From positions 1 through 35,159 of the forward strand of contig CAJFMZ010000005.1 of the NCBI GenBank assembly GCA_904393575.1: a stretch of DNA of 35,159 nt, read 5' to 3'. This stretch comes from an uncultured Sellimonas sp. GTDB lineage: Bacteria; Bacillota; Clostridia; Lachnospirales; Lachnospiraceae. Shown one piece after another: positions 1 through 8,854 of the stretch. The number at the start of each line of letters is the position of its first letter. The stretch's first letter is position 1. The translations under genes and the position numbers were made by a program. The notes under the pieces were generated by a model that worked only from the letters and a program-made list of their open reading frames with translations, was not told the origin of the DNA and did not search any database.

Positions 1-815
1 TCACATGTTTCCGGAATCACATTATGGATCTTCGTATCTCCGGCCTGCATGTAGGTAACGGAAAAAACTTTCGCTTCTGTTCCGGAGATTTTTCTTGCAA
101 GAACAGACGGCATATGCTGGTAAATCTCATTGGCCGCAGCAATCGGATCTATCGTCTCCTCCGGCCAGGATGCATGTCCTTTTTTCCCTGTGATTTTTAC
201 AGAGAATCCTCCCACGCATCCAAACGCATATCTTCTTGCGATTCCGATTTTCCCGCTTTCCACGGACGGCCATCCATGTGCGGCAAATGCCATATCTACT
301 TTTGGATTTTCCAGTACATGATCTTTTTCAATCAATGCCCGTGCTCCCTGTCCGACTTCTTCCCCCGGCTGAAACACAAACTTGACACATCCGCCCCAGC
401 TGTCCCGGATGGCTGAGAGAATTCTGGCCGCTCCAATGAGCCATGTTGCATGACCATCATGTCCACAGGCGTGCATACATCCCGGATGCTCTGAACGACA
501 GGAATGCCCTTCCGGTTCCTCTACCGGCAGCGCATCGATATCCGCTCTCAGGAGCACCGTCTTCCCATGGGGAAGCTTTCCGTGCATGATTCCAATCAGC
601 CCATATCCTTCCGCAGCATGTTCAATCAGTTCCATTCCTGGAATCTTCTGTAATTCTCTGCGGATCATTTCATATGTTTCCGGAAGCTCCACTCCTAATT
701 CCGGGACCTTGTGCAGTTCTCTGCGGATCCGTATAAGATCCGGTTCCTCTTTTTCCGCCAGGTCTCTGATTCTTTCTTCCACATTTGCATTGTTTTCAAA
801 TAACCTTTCTTCCAC
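1..815 (-). CDS. M20-family metal-dependent amidohydrolase (N-acyl amino acid / hippurate hydrolase-like), C-terminus truncated by window edge
   Basis: Manual minus-strand translation (VEERLFENNANVEERIRDLAEKEEPDLIRIRRELHKVPELG...LLRADIDALPVEE...MHACGHDGHATWLIGAARIL...VFQPGEE.GQGA) shows M20 amidohydrolase motifs. GTG start at 815 preceded by AAGGAGA. Not in the supplied ORF track because it is GTG-started and truncated. Confidence 0.88.
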   Translation of the reverse strand, partial: MEERLFENNANVEERIRDLAEKEEPDLIRIRRELHKVPELGVELPETYEMIRRELQKIPGMELIEHAAEGYGLIGIMHGKLPHGKTVLLRADIDALPVEEPEGHSCRSEHPGCMHACGHDGHATWLIGAARILSAIRDSWGGCVKFVFQPGEEVGQGARALIEKDHVLENPKVDMAFAAHGWPSVESGKIGIARRYAFGCVGGFSVKITGKKGHASWPEETIDPIAAANEIYQHMPSVLARKISGTEAKVFSVTYMQAGDTKIHNVIPETC

Positions 816-832
816 TGTCCAATCTCCTTCTT

Positions 833-866
833 TTAGAAAAAGACCTGCACTGGATCTGTGCAGGCC
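833..866 (-). terminator. Rho-independent terminator of amino-acid ABC operon
   Basis: Stem CCTGCAC(844-850)/GTGCAGG(858-864); on the minus strand followed by TCTTTTT. Confidence 0.75.
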
Positions 867-876
867 ATTTCTATGT

Positions 877-1638
877 CTACTTTCGATTTACAAAATTCAG
901 GAACTGCCGAATCCTTGGATTGTCCGGATGATCAATGATTTCTTCCGGCGTTCCGTCCGCAGCGATCTGTCCTCCATCCATGAAGAGGACACGGGTAGCC
1001 ACTTCTCTGGCAAATCCGATCTCATGCGTTACCAGAATCATGGTAGTGCCTTCTTCCGCAAGACTTTTAATCGTATTTAAGACTTCACCGACCAGCTCCG
1101 GATCCAGTGCAGAAGTCGGCTCATCAAACAGCAGTACATTTGGATTCACCGCAAGTGCTCTTGCGATTCCTACCCGCTGCTGCTGTCCGCCGGAAAGTTT
1201 GGAAGGGTAAAAATCCTTTCTCTCCAGCATTCCTACTTTCCCCAGCAGTTCCAGGGCAATTTTCTCCGCTTCCGCTTTGGGTTTCTTCTGGACCTGTGTC
1301 AGTGCTTCCATCACATTTTCCAGTGCCGTCTTATTTTTGAAAAGATTGTAGCTCTGAAATACCATGGAAGAATGTTTACGAAGTTCTAAAATCTCCTTTT
1401 TTGTATGATTTTTCGCATCTACCGTCACATCACCGATAGTAATAATGCCCGCTGTCGGCTCAGTCAGATAATTCAGACATCTCAACAACGTGGACTTACC
1501 CGTTCCGGACGGTCCCAGAATTGCAATTACTTCATTTTTGTTGATTGTAAGATTGATATCTTTCAGAACTTTCGTATCCTTATCAAATTCTTTGTAAAGA
1601 TGTTCTATTTTTACCAGTTGTTTTTCCTTTTCCATCAT
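877..1638 (-). CDS. Polar amino acid ABC transporter ATP-binding protein (GlnQ/HisP type)
   Basis: Walker [10 protein letters not shown], signature [15 protein letters not shown], Walker [15 protein letters not shown]. Confidence 0.95.
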   Translation of the reverse strand: MMEKEKQLVKIEHLYKEFDKDTKVLKDINLTINKNEVIAILGPSGTGKSTLLRCLNYLTEPTAGIITIGDVTVDAKNHTKKEILELRKHSSMVFQSYNLFKNKTALENVMEALTQVQKKPKAEAEKIALELLGKVGMLERKDFYPSKLSGGQQQRVGIARALAVNPNVLLFDEPTSALDPELVGEVLNTIKSLAEEGTTMILVTHEIGFAREVATRVLFMDGGQIAADGTPEEIIDHPDNPRIRQFLNFVNRK

Positions 1639-1641
1639 CTT

Positions 1642-2484
1642 TTAATCTTCCTGAATCAGCTGTGTCATATCTGCATACATCCATTTTTCCGTAATTTTTG
1701 CGATTGTTCCGTCATCCAGCATTTCCTGGATCAGGTCATTTAATTCATCGCAGAGTTCCTTGCCTTCATCTGTTTTCGGAAGGAAGTAGGCAACGTTATT
1801 TGCCAGAAGATTTTCATCAAAGAAACGGAAATCCGCTTCTTCATTGTTATGCATAAACTGGTTTACATTGGTAGTTGTATTTGCATAAGCATCGATTCTT
1901 CCAAGCATCAGATCATTCATTCCTACTGCACTGTCTTCGTAAAGAGTGACTGTAAATCCATACTGGTCTGCAAGATCCTGAATGATATTCTGTGCTGCCT
2001 GTCCATTCGTACATCCAACGGTCAGTCCTTTCAGATCCTCAACCGTCTGCAGATCTTTGTCCTCATCATTGACAATAATGCACTGTGCATCTCCATAGTA
2101 TGGAATCGTCGCATTGTATTTTTCGGTTCTTTCATCTGTTACTGCTGTACAGTTTGCTACGACATCAGCACGTCCTGTATCCAGTTCGCCCCACATCGCA
2201 TCAAATGCAGCCTGTTTTACTTCCACATCCCATCCGGTACGTTCCTCGATTTCAGCCCACATATCAGCGTCGATTCCTGTCCATGTTCCATCGTCTGACA
2301 ACAGAGAATATGGTTCTCCCGTTCCGGATGTCACAACGGTTACTGTTTTTTTATCATCGGATTTCTGACCAGAGGACTTGTCGGAATCGGAATCAGATCC
2401 GCCCCCGTTTCCACAGCCGCCTGCCGTAAGTACTACCATCATTGCTGCCATCATTACAGCCAATACTCTTTTCTTCATAATCAT
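1642..2484 (-). CDS. Amino acid ABC transporter substrate-binding lipoprotein (SBP family 3)
   Basis: Lipobox LTAGGCGN; SBP_bac_3-like sequence (GTGEPYSLLSDDGTWTGIDADMWAEIEERTGWDVEV); adjacent to ATPase and permease. Confidence 0.93.
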   Translation of the reverse strand: MIMKKRVLAVMMAAMMVVLTAGGCGNGGGSDSDSDKSSGQKSDDKKTVTVVTSGTGEPYSLLSDDGTWTGIDADMWAEIEERTGWDVEVKQAAFDAMWGELDTGRADVVANCTAVTDERTEKYNATIPYYGDAQCIIVNDEDKDLQTVEDLKGLTVGCTNGQAAQNIIQDLADQYGFTVTLYEDSAVGMNDLMLGRIDAYANTTTNVNQFMHNNEEADFRFFDENLLANNVAYFLPKTDEGKELCDELNDLIQEMLDDGTIAKITEKWMYADMTQLIQED

Positions 2485-2519
2485 TACTCCTCTTCTTTCT
2501 TAAAAATAATACGTTTATC

Positions 2520-2538
2520 TAAACGGTCTTTCCGTTTA
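2520..2538 (-). other. Intra-operonic hairpin between permease and SBP genes
   Basis: Perfect TAAACGG-tcttt-CCGTTTA inverted repeat without a following U-tract. Confidence 0.5.
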
Positions 2539-2558
2539 AGATCTTTTTCTCCGGCACA

Positions 2559-3221
2559 TTAATACATGCTGGCACATTTCTTCTCCAGAAATTTATGAGC
2601 GATTCCAAGAACAAAAACAATAATCCAGTAAATCAGCATAACCGCCGCATAAATTTCAAAATAACGGAAGGTTTTGGCTCCTTCAATCTTGGCAGCTCCC
2701 ATAATATCAGGAACGCCAATCATGAATGCCAGTGACGTCATTTTGATCAGATTGATGACATCGTTAAAAAGCGGAGGAAGGGCAATCCGTACAGCCTGCG
2801 GAATAATAATCCGGACCACCAGCTGAAGATTGGTCATTCCCAGAGAATATGCCGCTTCTTTCTGGCCTTCATCTACAGAAAGGAGTGCACCCCGGATACT
2901 TTCTGACATAAACGCTCCCATATTCAGACTCATAACTACCGCTACCGCCACCAGAGGCGTCATATTTTTTACAAAGTTACTGTACAGCGCAATTCCGTAA
3001 TAGAAAAAATACAGCTGTGCCACAACCGGTGTTCCTCTCATAACCGAAACATACACTCTTGTAAGCTGGCTTAAAACAGGTACTTTATAATAGCCTATGA
3101 CTGCGATCACTACACCTACCAGGAGCGCAAAAATCGTTGCCGCAATCGTCAGCTCAAAAGTAACGTTTACCTTACTCGCTATAACAGGAAGCACTTCCAT
3201 AAAATAACTTACTTTGAACAT
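2559..3221 (-). CDS. Amino acid ABC transporter permease (HisM/GlnP type)
   Basis: Multiple hydrophobic TM segments; motif RGTPVVAQLYFFYYG...GAFMSESIRGALLSVDEGQKEAAYSLGMTNLQ...IIPQAVRIALPP. Confidence 0.94.
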   Translation of the reverse strand: MFKVSYFMEVLPVIASKVNVTFELTIAATIFALLVGVVIAVIGYYKVPVLSQLTRVYVSVMRGTPVVAQLYFFYYGIALYSNFVKNMTPLVAVAVVMSLNMGAFMSESIRGALLSVDEGQKEAAYSLGMTNLQLVVRIIIPQAVRIALPPLFNDVINLIKMTSLAFMIGVPDIMGAAKIEGAKTFRYFEIYAAVMLIYWIIVFVLGIAHKFLEKKCASMY

Positions 3222-3407
3222 CGCACTTACTCCACTCTTTCATGATTAATATTTTGCATACTTCTTCATTTTAACTTTTGGATAAAATTTTTCATCATGA
3301 TTATTCTACAAACTCAATTTTGATTTTTGTAATTTTCGCACATTTTCTATAAATCCCTTTTTTCTTATTCATTTTTTCTATAACCGCACTCTTATAATCT
3401 TGCCAAA

Positions 3408-3446
3408 TAAAAAAACAGCCTGTTCTCATACTTGAAAACAAACTGT
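3408..3446 (-). terminator. Rho-independent terminator downstream of CehA/McbA-like gene
   Basis: In minus-strand RNA ACAGUUUGUU pairs with AACAGGCUGU (two G-U), followed by U6 (+ strand aaaaaa). Confidence 0.7.
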
Positions 3447-3462
3447 TCTTCTTTTCCTCTTA

Positions 3463-4848
3463 TCATTCCGGCGTCTTGATCCCCGGTCTCTCATCAGAAG
3501 GCACTCTTTCCCCCTGCCAGACCGGGCTGCTGTAAAAAAGCAGACCCTTCTGGGGATGCAGTGCTTCAACCCTTGCCCAGTTCCACGTTCCTTTATAAAA
3601 CCGGATTTCTTTCTCTCCTTTCCATCCGCTTTGAGTCTGTACGATGTCCATCTGGATTCTCTTTCCATTGTGTACCACGACAGCCTCCGGCTTCCCGGCG
3701 GATTCTATATATAACCGGATTTTGATTTTTCTGTCCTGATCCATCAGTCCATCTCCAGGGAGATACTTCTGACCATCAGACCGGATTTTCAGTTCCGACT
3801 TTCTGTTCCCGGCCCAGATGATATGTCCCTTTCGAAGATTATCGAGAAAAACCTCCGGCGTCAGTGCCTCGCAATGTACCAGCGTCCCCTTTTCCCGGAC
3901 TGCCCAGATACGCCGGCCCTGTTCCCACATCTGATCCAGAAACGCCGATGTCTTTCGGAACTCCTCCTGGCTTTCTCCAAGGTCCAGGCAGGTCAGTGCT
4001 GATACCGGAATCACGTTCTGGTCCCATTCGTCTCCATCTCGAAACGGATGTTCCAGATTCAGGATCCATCCCCTTTTCACCGCTTCTCTTACGGTCTCAT
4101 AGAGATACTGCCGGCTCTCTTCTGTATCACTGGTTTCCAGAATCTCCTCAAGCCGCTCCGGCATCTTGTCGATCCCAATCAGTCCAAATTCCGTACCTCC
4201 TGCCGAAATCTCTACTCCCGGAACCGTCATCAGAGAACTGTCCTTCCATCCGGTAGCAACTACATTTTTCTCAGTCGGAACATATACATCTATGCCCTCC
4301 TTTTTTGCCCCCTTGACCGCCTCCCGGATTGTACATTCTCCTCCGGACATCCTGGTACGCGTATGAAGAGCCGCCAGATACCAGCCGTCCTGGCTATTGT
4401 AGAATTCTTTGCTGTTATAATATCCAAGCCAGAGCTGTTCCCGGTAGTGTCTGTCCACCCAGACTTTGGATCCCATTGTTTCCTGGAGTTTTCTCTTTTC
4501 CCCTGTCATATGGATTCTCAGAGGGATGGTTTCCCCCTCCGGAATTGTTTCGTAAAACTCCGGTAAAAGATACAGGCAGATCTTCCATCTGCCTGCTCCG
4601 ACAGGTCCCGGCACGCCGCCTGGGGATGTATGGGAAGCATGTCCTGCGATCACGATATCTTCATCCCCATATCCCCGCATCCGCAATAGCCGGATCCTGT
4701 TTTTTTCATCTCTGATTACTATATATCCTTTCCAGTCCGTCTCCGATGTGACTGTCAAACGCTTCATTGTCCTGGATACAGTGATCGTTTCTTCCAGTTT
4801 CATCGGGGTAAAACGGCTGACAAAAAACGTGATTGTTTTTTCCATCAT
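3463..4848 (-). CDS. CehA/McbA-like metallohydrolase-fold protein with degenerate PHP domain
   Basis: Domain layout (GWYLAALHTRTRMSGGECTIREAVKGAKKEGIDVYVPTEKN...PGVEIS...LNLEHPF) aligns with the PHP region of CehA/McbA proteins. Start moved from 4968 to ATG 4848 because the longer ORF overlaps the CarD gene. Confidence 0.75.
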   Translation of the reverse strand: MMEKTITFFVSRFTPMKLEETITVSRTMKRLTVTSETDWKGYIVIRDEKNRIRLLRMRGYGDEDIVIAGHASHTSPGGVPGPVGAGRWKICLYLLPEFYETIPEGETIPLRIHMTGEKRKLQETMGSKVWVDRHYREQLWLGYYNSKEFYNSQDGWYLAALHTRTRMSGGECTIREAVKGAKKEGIDVYVPTEKNVVATGWKDSSLMTVPGVEISAGGTEFGLIGIDKMPERLEEILETSDTEESRQYLYETVREAVKRGWILNLEHPFRDGDEWDQNVIPVSALTCLDLGESQEEFRKTSAFLDQMWEQGRRIWAVREKGTLVHCEALTPEVFLDNLRKGHIIWAGNRKSELKIRSDGQKYLPGDGLMDQDRKIKIRLYIESAGKPEAVVVHNGKRIQMDIVQTQSGWKGEKEIRFYKGTWNWARVEALHPQKGLLFYSSPVWQGERVPSDERPGIKTPE

Positions 4849-4936
4849 TTCTTCTCTCTTTTCATACAGGTTGATACCAGTATAAAAGAGAACCGTTAAA
4901 TCCGTCCCGCCTGTTTGGTTAAATGCTGGTAAAATC

Positions 4937-5446
4937 TCAGCTCTGTTCCCCACCAAGTCTCTTTGCAATCACTTCTTTGACTTTTTCACTTTCAATTTCC
5001 AGTGCCGCAGCCAGTTCATCGTAAAGAGCATGTTCTGCTGTCCGGAAATACCGGCTGTCAGCCGCTGTCAGACGTTTTCCCTGCGCTTCACGCTCCTGCT
5101 TTCTGCGGTAAATCGTCTTAATCAGACTGATCAGACTCTTACAGTCGCATGTCTTGAGTGCGTTTTTATATGTCTCCTCGCGTTTTCGCTCTTCCGTAAT
5201 ACCAAGAACACCAATCTCTTCCATACCATCAATCAGTTCCATAGCCTCCTCTTTGCTGATGATCTTTCGCATTGGTATCTTCTGGCTGTCTACCGGAGCA
5301 AATACCGTACTACCTGTCTCCCCAAATGGAATCAGCGTATAGTACAGTCGGTCTTTATCTTTCGCCACCGTCTCCACCGGCCCGATCTTTGTGACCTGAC
5401 AAACGCCATTATGACCATATACAACATACTCTCCAATTTTAAACAT
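4937..5446 (-). CDS. CarD/CdnL-family transcriptional regulator (RNAP-interacting)
   Basis: N-terminus MFKIGEYVVYGHNGVCQVTKIGPVE...YYTLIPFGETGSTVFAPVDS is a typical CarD_CdnL_TRCF domain. Confidence 0.93.
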   Translation of the reverse strand: MFKIGEYVVYGHNGVCQVTKIGPVETVAKDKDRLYYTLIPFGETGSTVFAPVDSQKIPMRKIISKEEAMELIDGMEEIGVLGITEERKREETYKNALKTCDCKSLISLIKTIYRRKQEREAQGKRLTAADSRYFRTAEHALYDELAAALEIESEKVKEVIAKRLGGEQS

Positions 5447-5497
5447 GCGCTCCCGCCTTTCTCTTCAATCAATTCCTTTCGTTACCTATTTATATAT

Positions 5498-5526
5498 AGT
5501 ATAACATTTTTTTTGATTTAAAATAA
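5498..5526 (-). promoter_or_regulatory. Putative promoter of carD-like gene
   Basis: Minus strand TTATTT-N17-TATACT with extended -10 TGT directly upstream of the -10. Confidence 0.45.
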
Positions 5527-5549
5527 GGCATGATTTTTAAATTCTTTAC

Positions 5550-6302
5550 TCAACGCTCTAAAATACGCAGCAGACTGGCATTGACTCTGTCATCCTGTTC
5601 TACCTCGCCGCACTCTGCTTCTTCCAGAACAGAACCGGTGCATTCTCCGCAGATATCAATACCTGCCACCTCTTCATGCTGTACAATCAGACGAATGACT
5701 TTCTTTAAGTCTGCCAGCTTCATCTTCCCCTGATTCCAGTTGGTCTTCACCTGCGAGGGATCCAGAATGTCTTTATCGATTGTCAGATACACCGGCGCAT
5801 CGATATGCTTTTCCCTGAATTCCTTCCAGATTTGATCGTGAACGACCGCCTCCTCATTGTACGAGGCAATTCTGTTTCTGTATCTTTCCGGCAGCCCTTC
5901 CACAAGGCTGTCTTCCGCACCCAGGAGCACTACTTTCCTGACATACGGATTTTCATCCAGCATCCGGCCAACCCAGCATCCACAGGAAAGCAGATTTTCA
6001 AACAGCGAAGGCTGTGCATCCGGATGATGGTCAATCAGGATCAGAACGAAGGGCCGCTTCATTTTGTCCGTCCAGAGCTTCGTCATGTAATGATAGTTTC
6101 CGGAATCAATAAAGTGGATTCCTTCCGGCGGGAAGCTGCGGATCCGCTCTGTCAAAATCTGTTCTGCCTCTTCGTCACAGTAGCAGTTTGTCCCGTGCAC
6201 ATCCCTGCAGTCAATCCAGCAGATCTTTTCACTCCGGTAAAAAGTCTCTTTTTCATAGATGCCGGTAAAATTCATGACAACCGGCCTGTTATCCCGCCTC
6301 AT
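5550..6302 (-). CDS. Arginase/ureohydrolase-fold family protein, atypical metal motifs
   Basis: LILIDHHPDAQ (cf. DAHxD), YLTIDKDILDPS (cf. SxDxDxxDP), EVAGIDICGE. Start chosen at ATG 6302, a few nt after the stop of the upstream FAD gene, rather than 6416. Confidence 0.75.
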   Translation of the reverse strand: MRRDNRPVVMNFTGIYEKETFYRSEKICWIDCRDVHGTNCYCDEEAEQILTERIRSFPPEGIHFIDSGNYHYMTKLWTDKMKRPFVLILIDHHPDAQPSLFENLLSCGCWVGRMLDENPYVRKVVLLGAEDSLVEGLPERYRNRIASYNEEAVVHDQIWKEFREKHIDAPVYLTIDKDILDPSQVKTNWNQGKMKLADLKKVIRLIVQHEEVAGIDICGECTGSVLEEAECGEVEQDDRVNASLLRILER

Positions 6303-6306
6303 CCTG

Positions 6307-7734
6307 TTACACCCCGGCCTGTTCCATCTTTTCCAGAATACACCGTGCCGTATAAAGTCCATTTGCGGAAGCCTGCTGCAGTCCTCTTGTGATGGCGGCT
6401 CCATCTCCCATGGCACGCAATCCCTTGATATTCGTCTCGAATGTCTGATCTGTCACCACCTTATTGGAATAAAATTTCACCTCTACTCCATAGAGCAGCG
6501 TCTCATCACTTGCAATTCCCGGTGTCACTTTATCCAGTGCTTTGATCATCTCGTCAATATCCACCATGATCCTGTGCGGAAATACAAGAGACAGATCTCC
6601 CGGCACTGCATCTTTCAGAGTCGGAATCAGATTGTTCCTCACCAGACGTTCCGGTGTTGTTCTCCTGCCCCTTCTGAAATCTCCATATCTCTGCACAAGA
6701 ATCTTTCCATCACAGAGCATGTTTCCAAGCTGTGCGATATGCTTGCCATATTCAATCGGACTTTTGAACGGTTCTGTAAAATTCTTGGATACGAGCAGAG
6801 CAAAATTGGTGTTTTTCGTCTTCATATCCTTGGATTTATAGGCATGGCCGTTGACAACCGCAAGTCCTCCTTCGTAGTATTCCGTTGCCACTTCGCCGGA
6901 TGGATTCGTGCAGAACACCCGCACTTTATCGTCAAATGTCGGTGTATAGTAGACGAGTTTTGCCTCATAGAGCTTTTCATTGAGTTCCTTCATAATCTCG
7001 TCCCGCACCTCTACACGGACACCTACGTCAACGGTTCCATTTTGTGTTTCAATTCCATGTTCCTTACAGATATTTGCAAACCATTCTGAGCCTTCCCGGC
7101 CGACACCCGCAACGATCTCCGGCGCATAGAATGTTTCTCCCGTATCTGTAACCACTCCGATGGCCCTTCCCTCCTCCACGAGAATATCCTGTACCATCGT
7201 CATAAAACGAATCTCCACATGACTGTCCAGCAGATGCTTCTGCAGCCGTGTATAGATCTTATATCCTTCTTCCGTTCCAAGATGCCGGATCGGGCACTCA
7301 ATCAACTTCAGATTGGCACGGATGGATTTTGCCCGGATCTCCTCGATTGCCTGCATATCCTCCAGCCCGTAGACCTTCTCATCCGCTCCGAATTTCAGAT
7401 AAATGCTGTCCGCCTCCCGGATCAGCTCTTCTGCCTTTTCATAACCTAAAATATCCGGAAGTGTCCCTCCGACTTCCGGTGAAAGAGATAATTTCCCATC
7501 AGAAAACGCTCCTGCCCCTGCAAAGCCGGTCGTAATAGAGCATGGCTTACATCCCATGCAGACCTTCGTCTTTCTCTTCGGGCATGTTCTCTTTTCAATC
7601 GAACGTCCTTTTTCCAGCATCAGGACTTTCAGATCCGGCTTCTTTTCCATCAGCTCGTATGCACAGAAGATTCCGGACGGTCCCGCCCCTATGATGATCA
7701 CGTCGTAGTTTTGCCTTGTATCTGCCATATTCAA
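6307..7734 (-). CDS. NAD(P)/FAD-dependent oxidoreductase (COG2509-like)
   Basis: N-terminal YDVIIIGAGPSGIFCAYEL dinucleotide fold, internal GAGAFSDGKL, C-terminal MGDGAAITRGLQQASANGLYTAR; Cys cluster CX7CX2CX2C. Confidence 0.88.
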   Translation of the reverse strand: MNMADTRQNYDVIIIGAGPSGIFCAYELMEKKPDLKVLMLEKGRSIEKRTCPKRKTKVCMGCKPCSITTGFAGAGAFSDGKLSLSPEVGGTLPDILGYEKAEELIREADSIYLKFGADEKVYGLEDMQAIEEIRAKSIRANLKLIECPIRHLGTEEGYKIYTRLQKHLLDSHVEIRFMTMVQDILVEEGRAIGVVTDTGETFYAPEIVAGVGREGSEWFANICKEHGIETQNGTVDVGVRVEVRDEIMKELNEKLYEAKLVYYTPTFDDKVRVFCTNPSGEVATEYYEGGLAVVNGHAYKSKDMKTKNTNFALLVSKNFTEPFKSPIEYGKHIAQLGNMLCDGKILVQRYGDFRRGRRTTPERLVRNNLIPTLKDAVPGDLSLVFPHRIMVDIDEMIKALDKVTPGIASDETLLYGVEVKFYSNKVVTDQTFETNIKGLRAMGDGAAITRGLQQASANGLYTARCILEKMEQAGV

Positions 7735-7821
7735 GCACCTCCGATTTTGCTGTATTCTACTCTTTTATCATAATACCCTTTTTGTAAAAACTCAATTCAC
7801 TTTTCATTATTCGACTTTTTG

Positions 7822-7851
7822 AAAAAAAAGAGGAGCAGTTTTCACTGCTCC
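7822..7851 (-). terminator. Rho-independent terminator of opp operon
   Basis: GGAGCAG-ttttca-CTGCTCC; minus-strand 3' side followed by TCTTTTTTTT. Confidence 0.88.
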
Positions 7852-7882
7852 CGCCGGGATTTGGCAGCCCCATCTGTCGTCT

Positions 7883-8854
7883 CTAGTCGAACAGATGGCA
7901 TGCTGCGAAGTGTTCTTTTTCGATCTCTTTTAATACCGGTGTCTCATTTTTGCATCTTTCTGTCGCATATTTGCATCTGCTTGCGAAGCGGCATCCCGGC
8001 CCACAGTTGATCGGGCTTCCCACTTCTCCTTCGAGCGGGAGCACAACCTTGTTTTTTTCCTTTTCCGGATTCGGGATCGGGATCGCACTTAAGAGTGCTT
8101 TTGTATAAGGGTGCTGCGGATTGGCATACAGTTCCTTACTGGATGCAAGCTCAACGATATGTCCCATGTACATTACACCGACACGGTCAGAAATATGTTT
8201 GACCATAGAGAGGTCATGAGCAATAAACAGATAGGTCAGTCCCAGCTCTCTTTGCAGTTTGACCAGGAGATTGACTACCTGTGCCTGGATGGACACGTCA
8301 AGGGCCGAAATCGGTTCATCGCAGACGATAAATTCCGGGTCCACGGCCAGTGCCCTTGCGATTCCGATACGCTGTCTCTGTCCTCCAGAGAATTCGTGCG
8401 GAAAACGGGTCGCATGCTCTTTGTTCAGGCCGACCAGGCGCAGAAGTTCATAGACTCTTTCTTCCCGTTCGTCTTTGTTTGGGTAGAGGCCGAAATTTTC
8501 CATTCCTTCTTTGATGATGTCTCCGACTGTCATACGAGGGTCAAGAGATGCATACGGATCCTGGAAAATCATCTGGGCACGCTTTTTAAACCATGACAGT
8601 TCGCTCTTCTTCAGATTGGTCACATTTTTGCCCGCATACTCTACCGTTCCTTCTGTAACCGGATAGAGGCCCAGTACAGTACGACCGCATGTGGTTTTTC
8701 CGCATCCGGACTCTCCTACCAGTCCAAGCGTCTCCCCTTTGAAGATATCGAAGGAGACATCGTCTACTGCCTTGAGCACGCCTTTTTTACGTACCGGGAA
8801 ATATTTTTTCATATGATCCACATGGACCAGTACTTCTCTGTTCTCATTACTCAT
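7883..8854 (-). CDS. oppF: Oligopeptide ABC transporter ATP-binding protein OppF
   Basis: Walker A GESGCGKTT, FSGGQRQRIGIARAL, CDEPISALDVS, C-terminal Oligo_HPY Cys motif (GCRFASRCKYATERC). ATG at 8854 (RBS GGAGG) preferred over TTG 8860; overlaps oppD stop. Confidence 0.94.
   Translation of the reverse strand: MSNENREVLVHVDHMKKYFPVRKKGVLKAVDDVSFDIFKGETLGLVGESGCGKTTCGRTVLGLYPVTEGTVEYAGKNVTNLKKSELSWFKKRAQMIFQDPYASLDPRMTVGDIIKEGMENFGLYPNKDEREERVYELLRLVGLNKEHATRFPHEFSGGQRQRIGIARALAVDPEFIVCDEPISALDVSIQAQVVNLLVKLQRELGLTYLFIAHDLSMVKHISDRVGVMYMGHIVELASSKELYANPQHPYTKALLSAIPIPNPEKEKNKVVLPLEGEVGSPINCGPGCRFASRCKYATERCKNETPVLKEIEKEHFAACHLFD

Noticed and set aside
3240-3303. TCATGATTA repeated twice (3240-3248 and 3295-3303) upstream of the amino-acid ABC operon
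   Set aside because: Short AT-rich repeat 55 bp apart; could be chance and no promoter alignment supports a specific function.
3426-3668. 80-aa minus-strand ORF overlapping the CehA/McbA-like gene
   Set aside because: Out-of-frame with the longer conserved gene and overlaps the terminator; no homology features.
6259-7089. 276-aa plus-strand ORF
   Set aside because: Antisense to the FAD oxidoreductase gene; no domain features.
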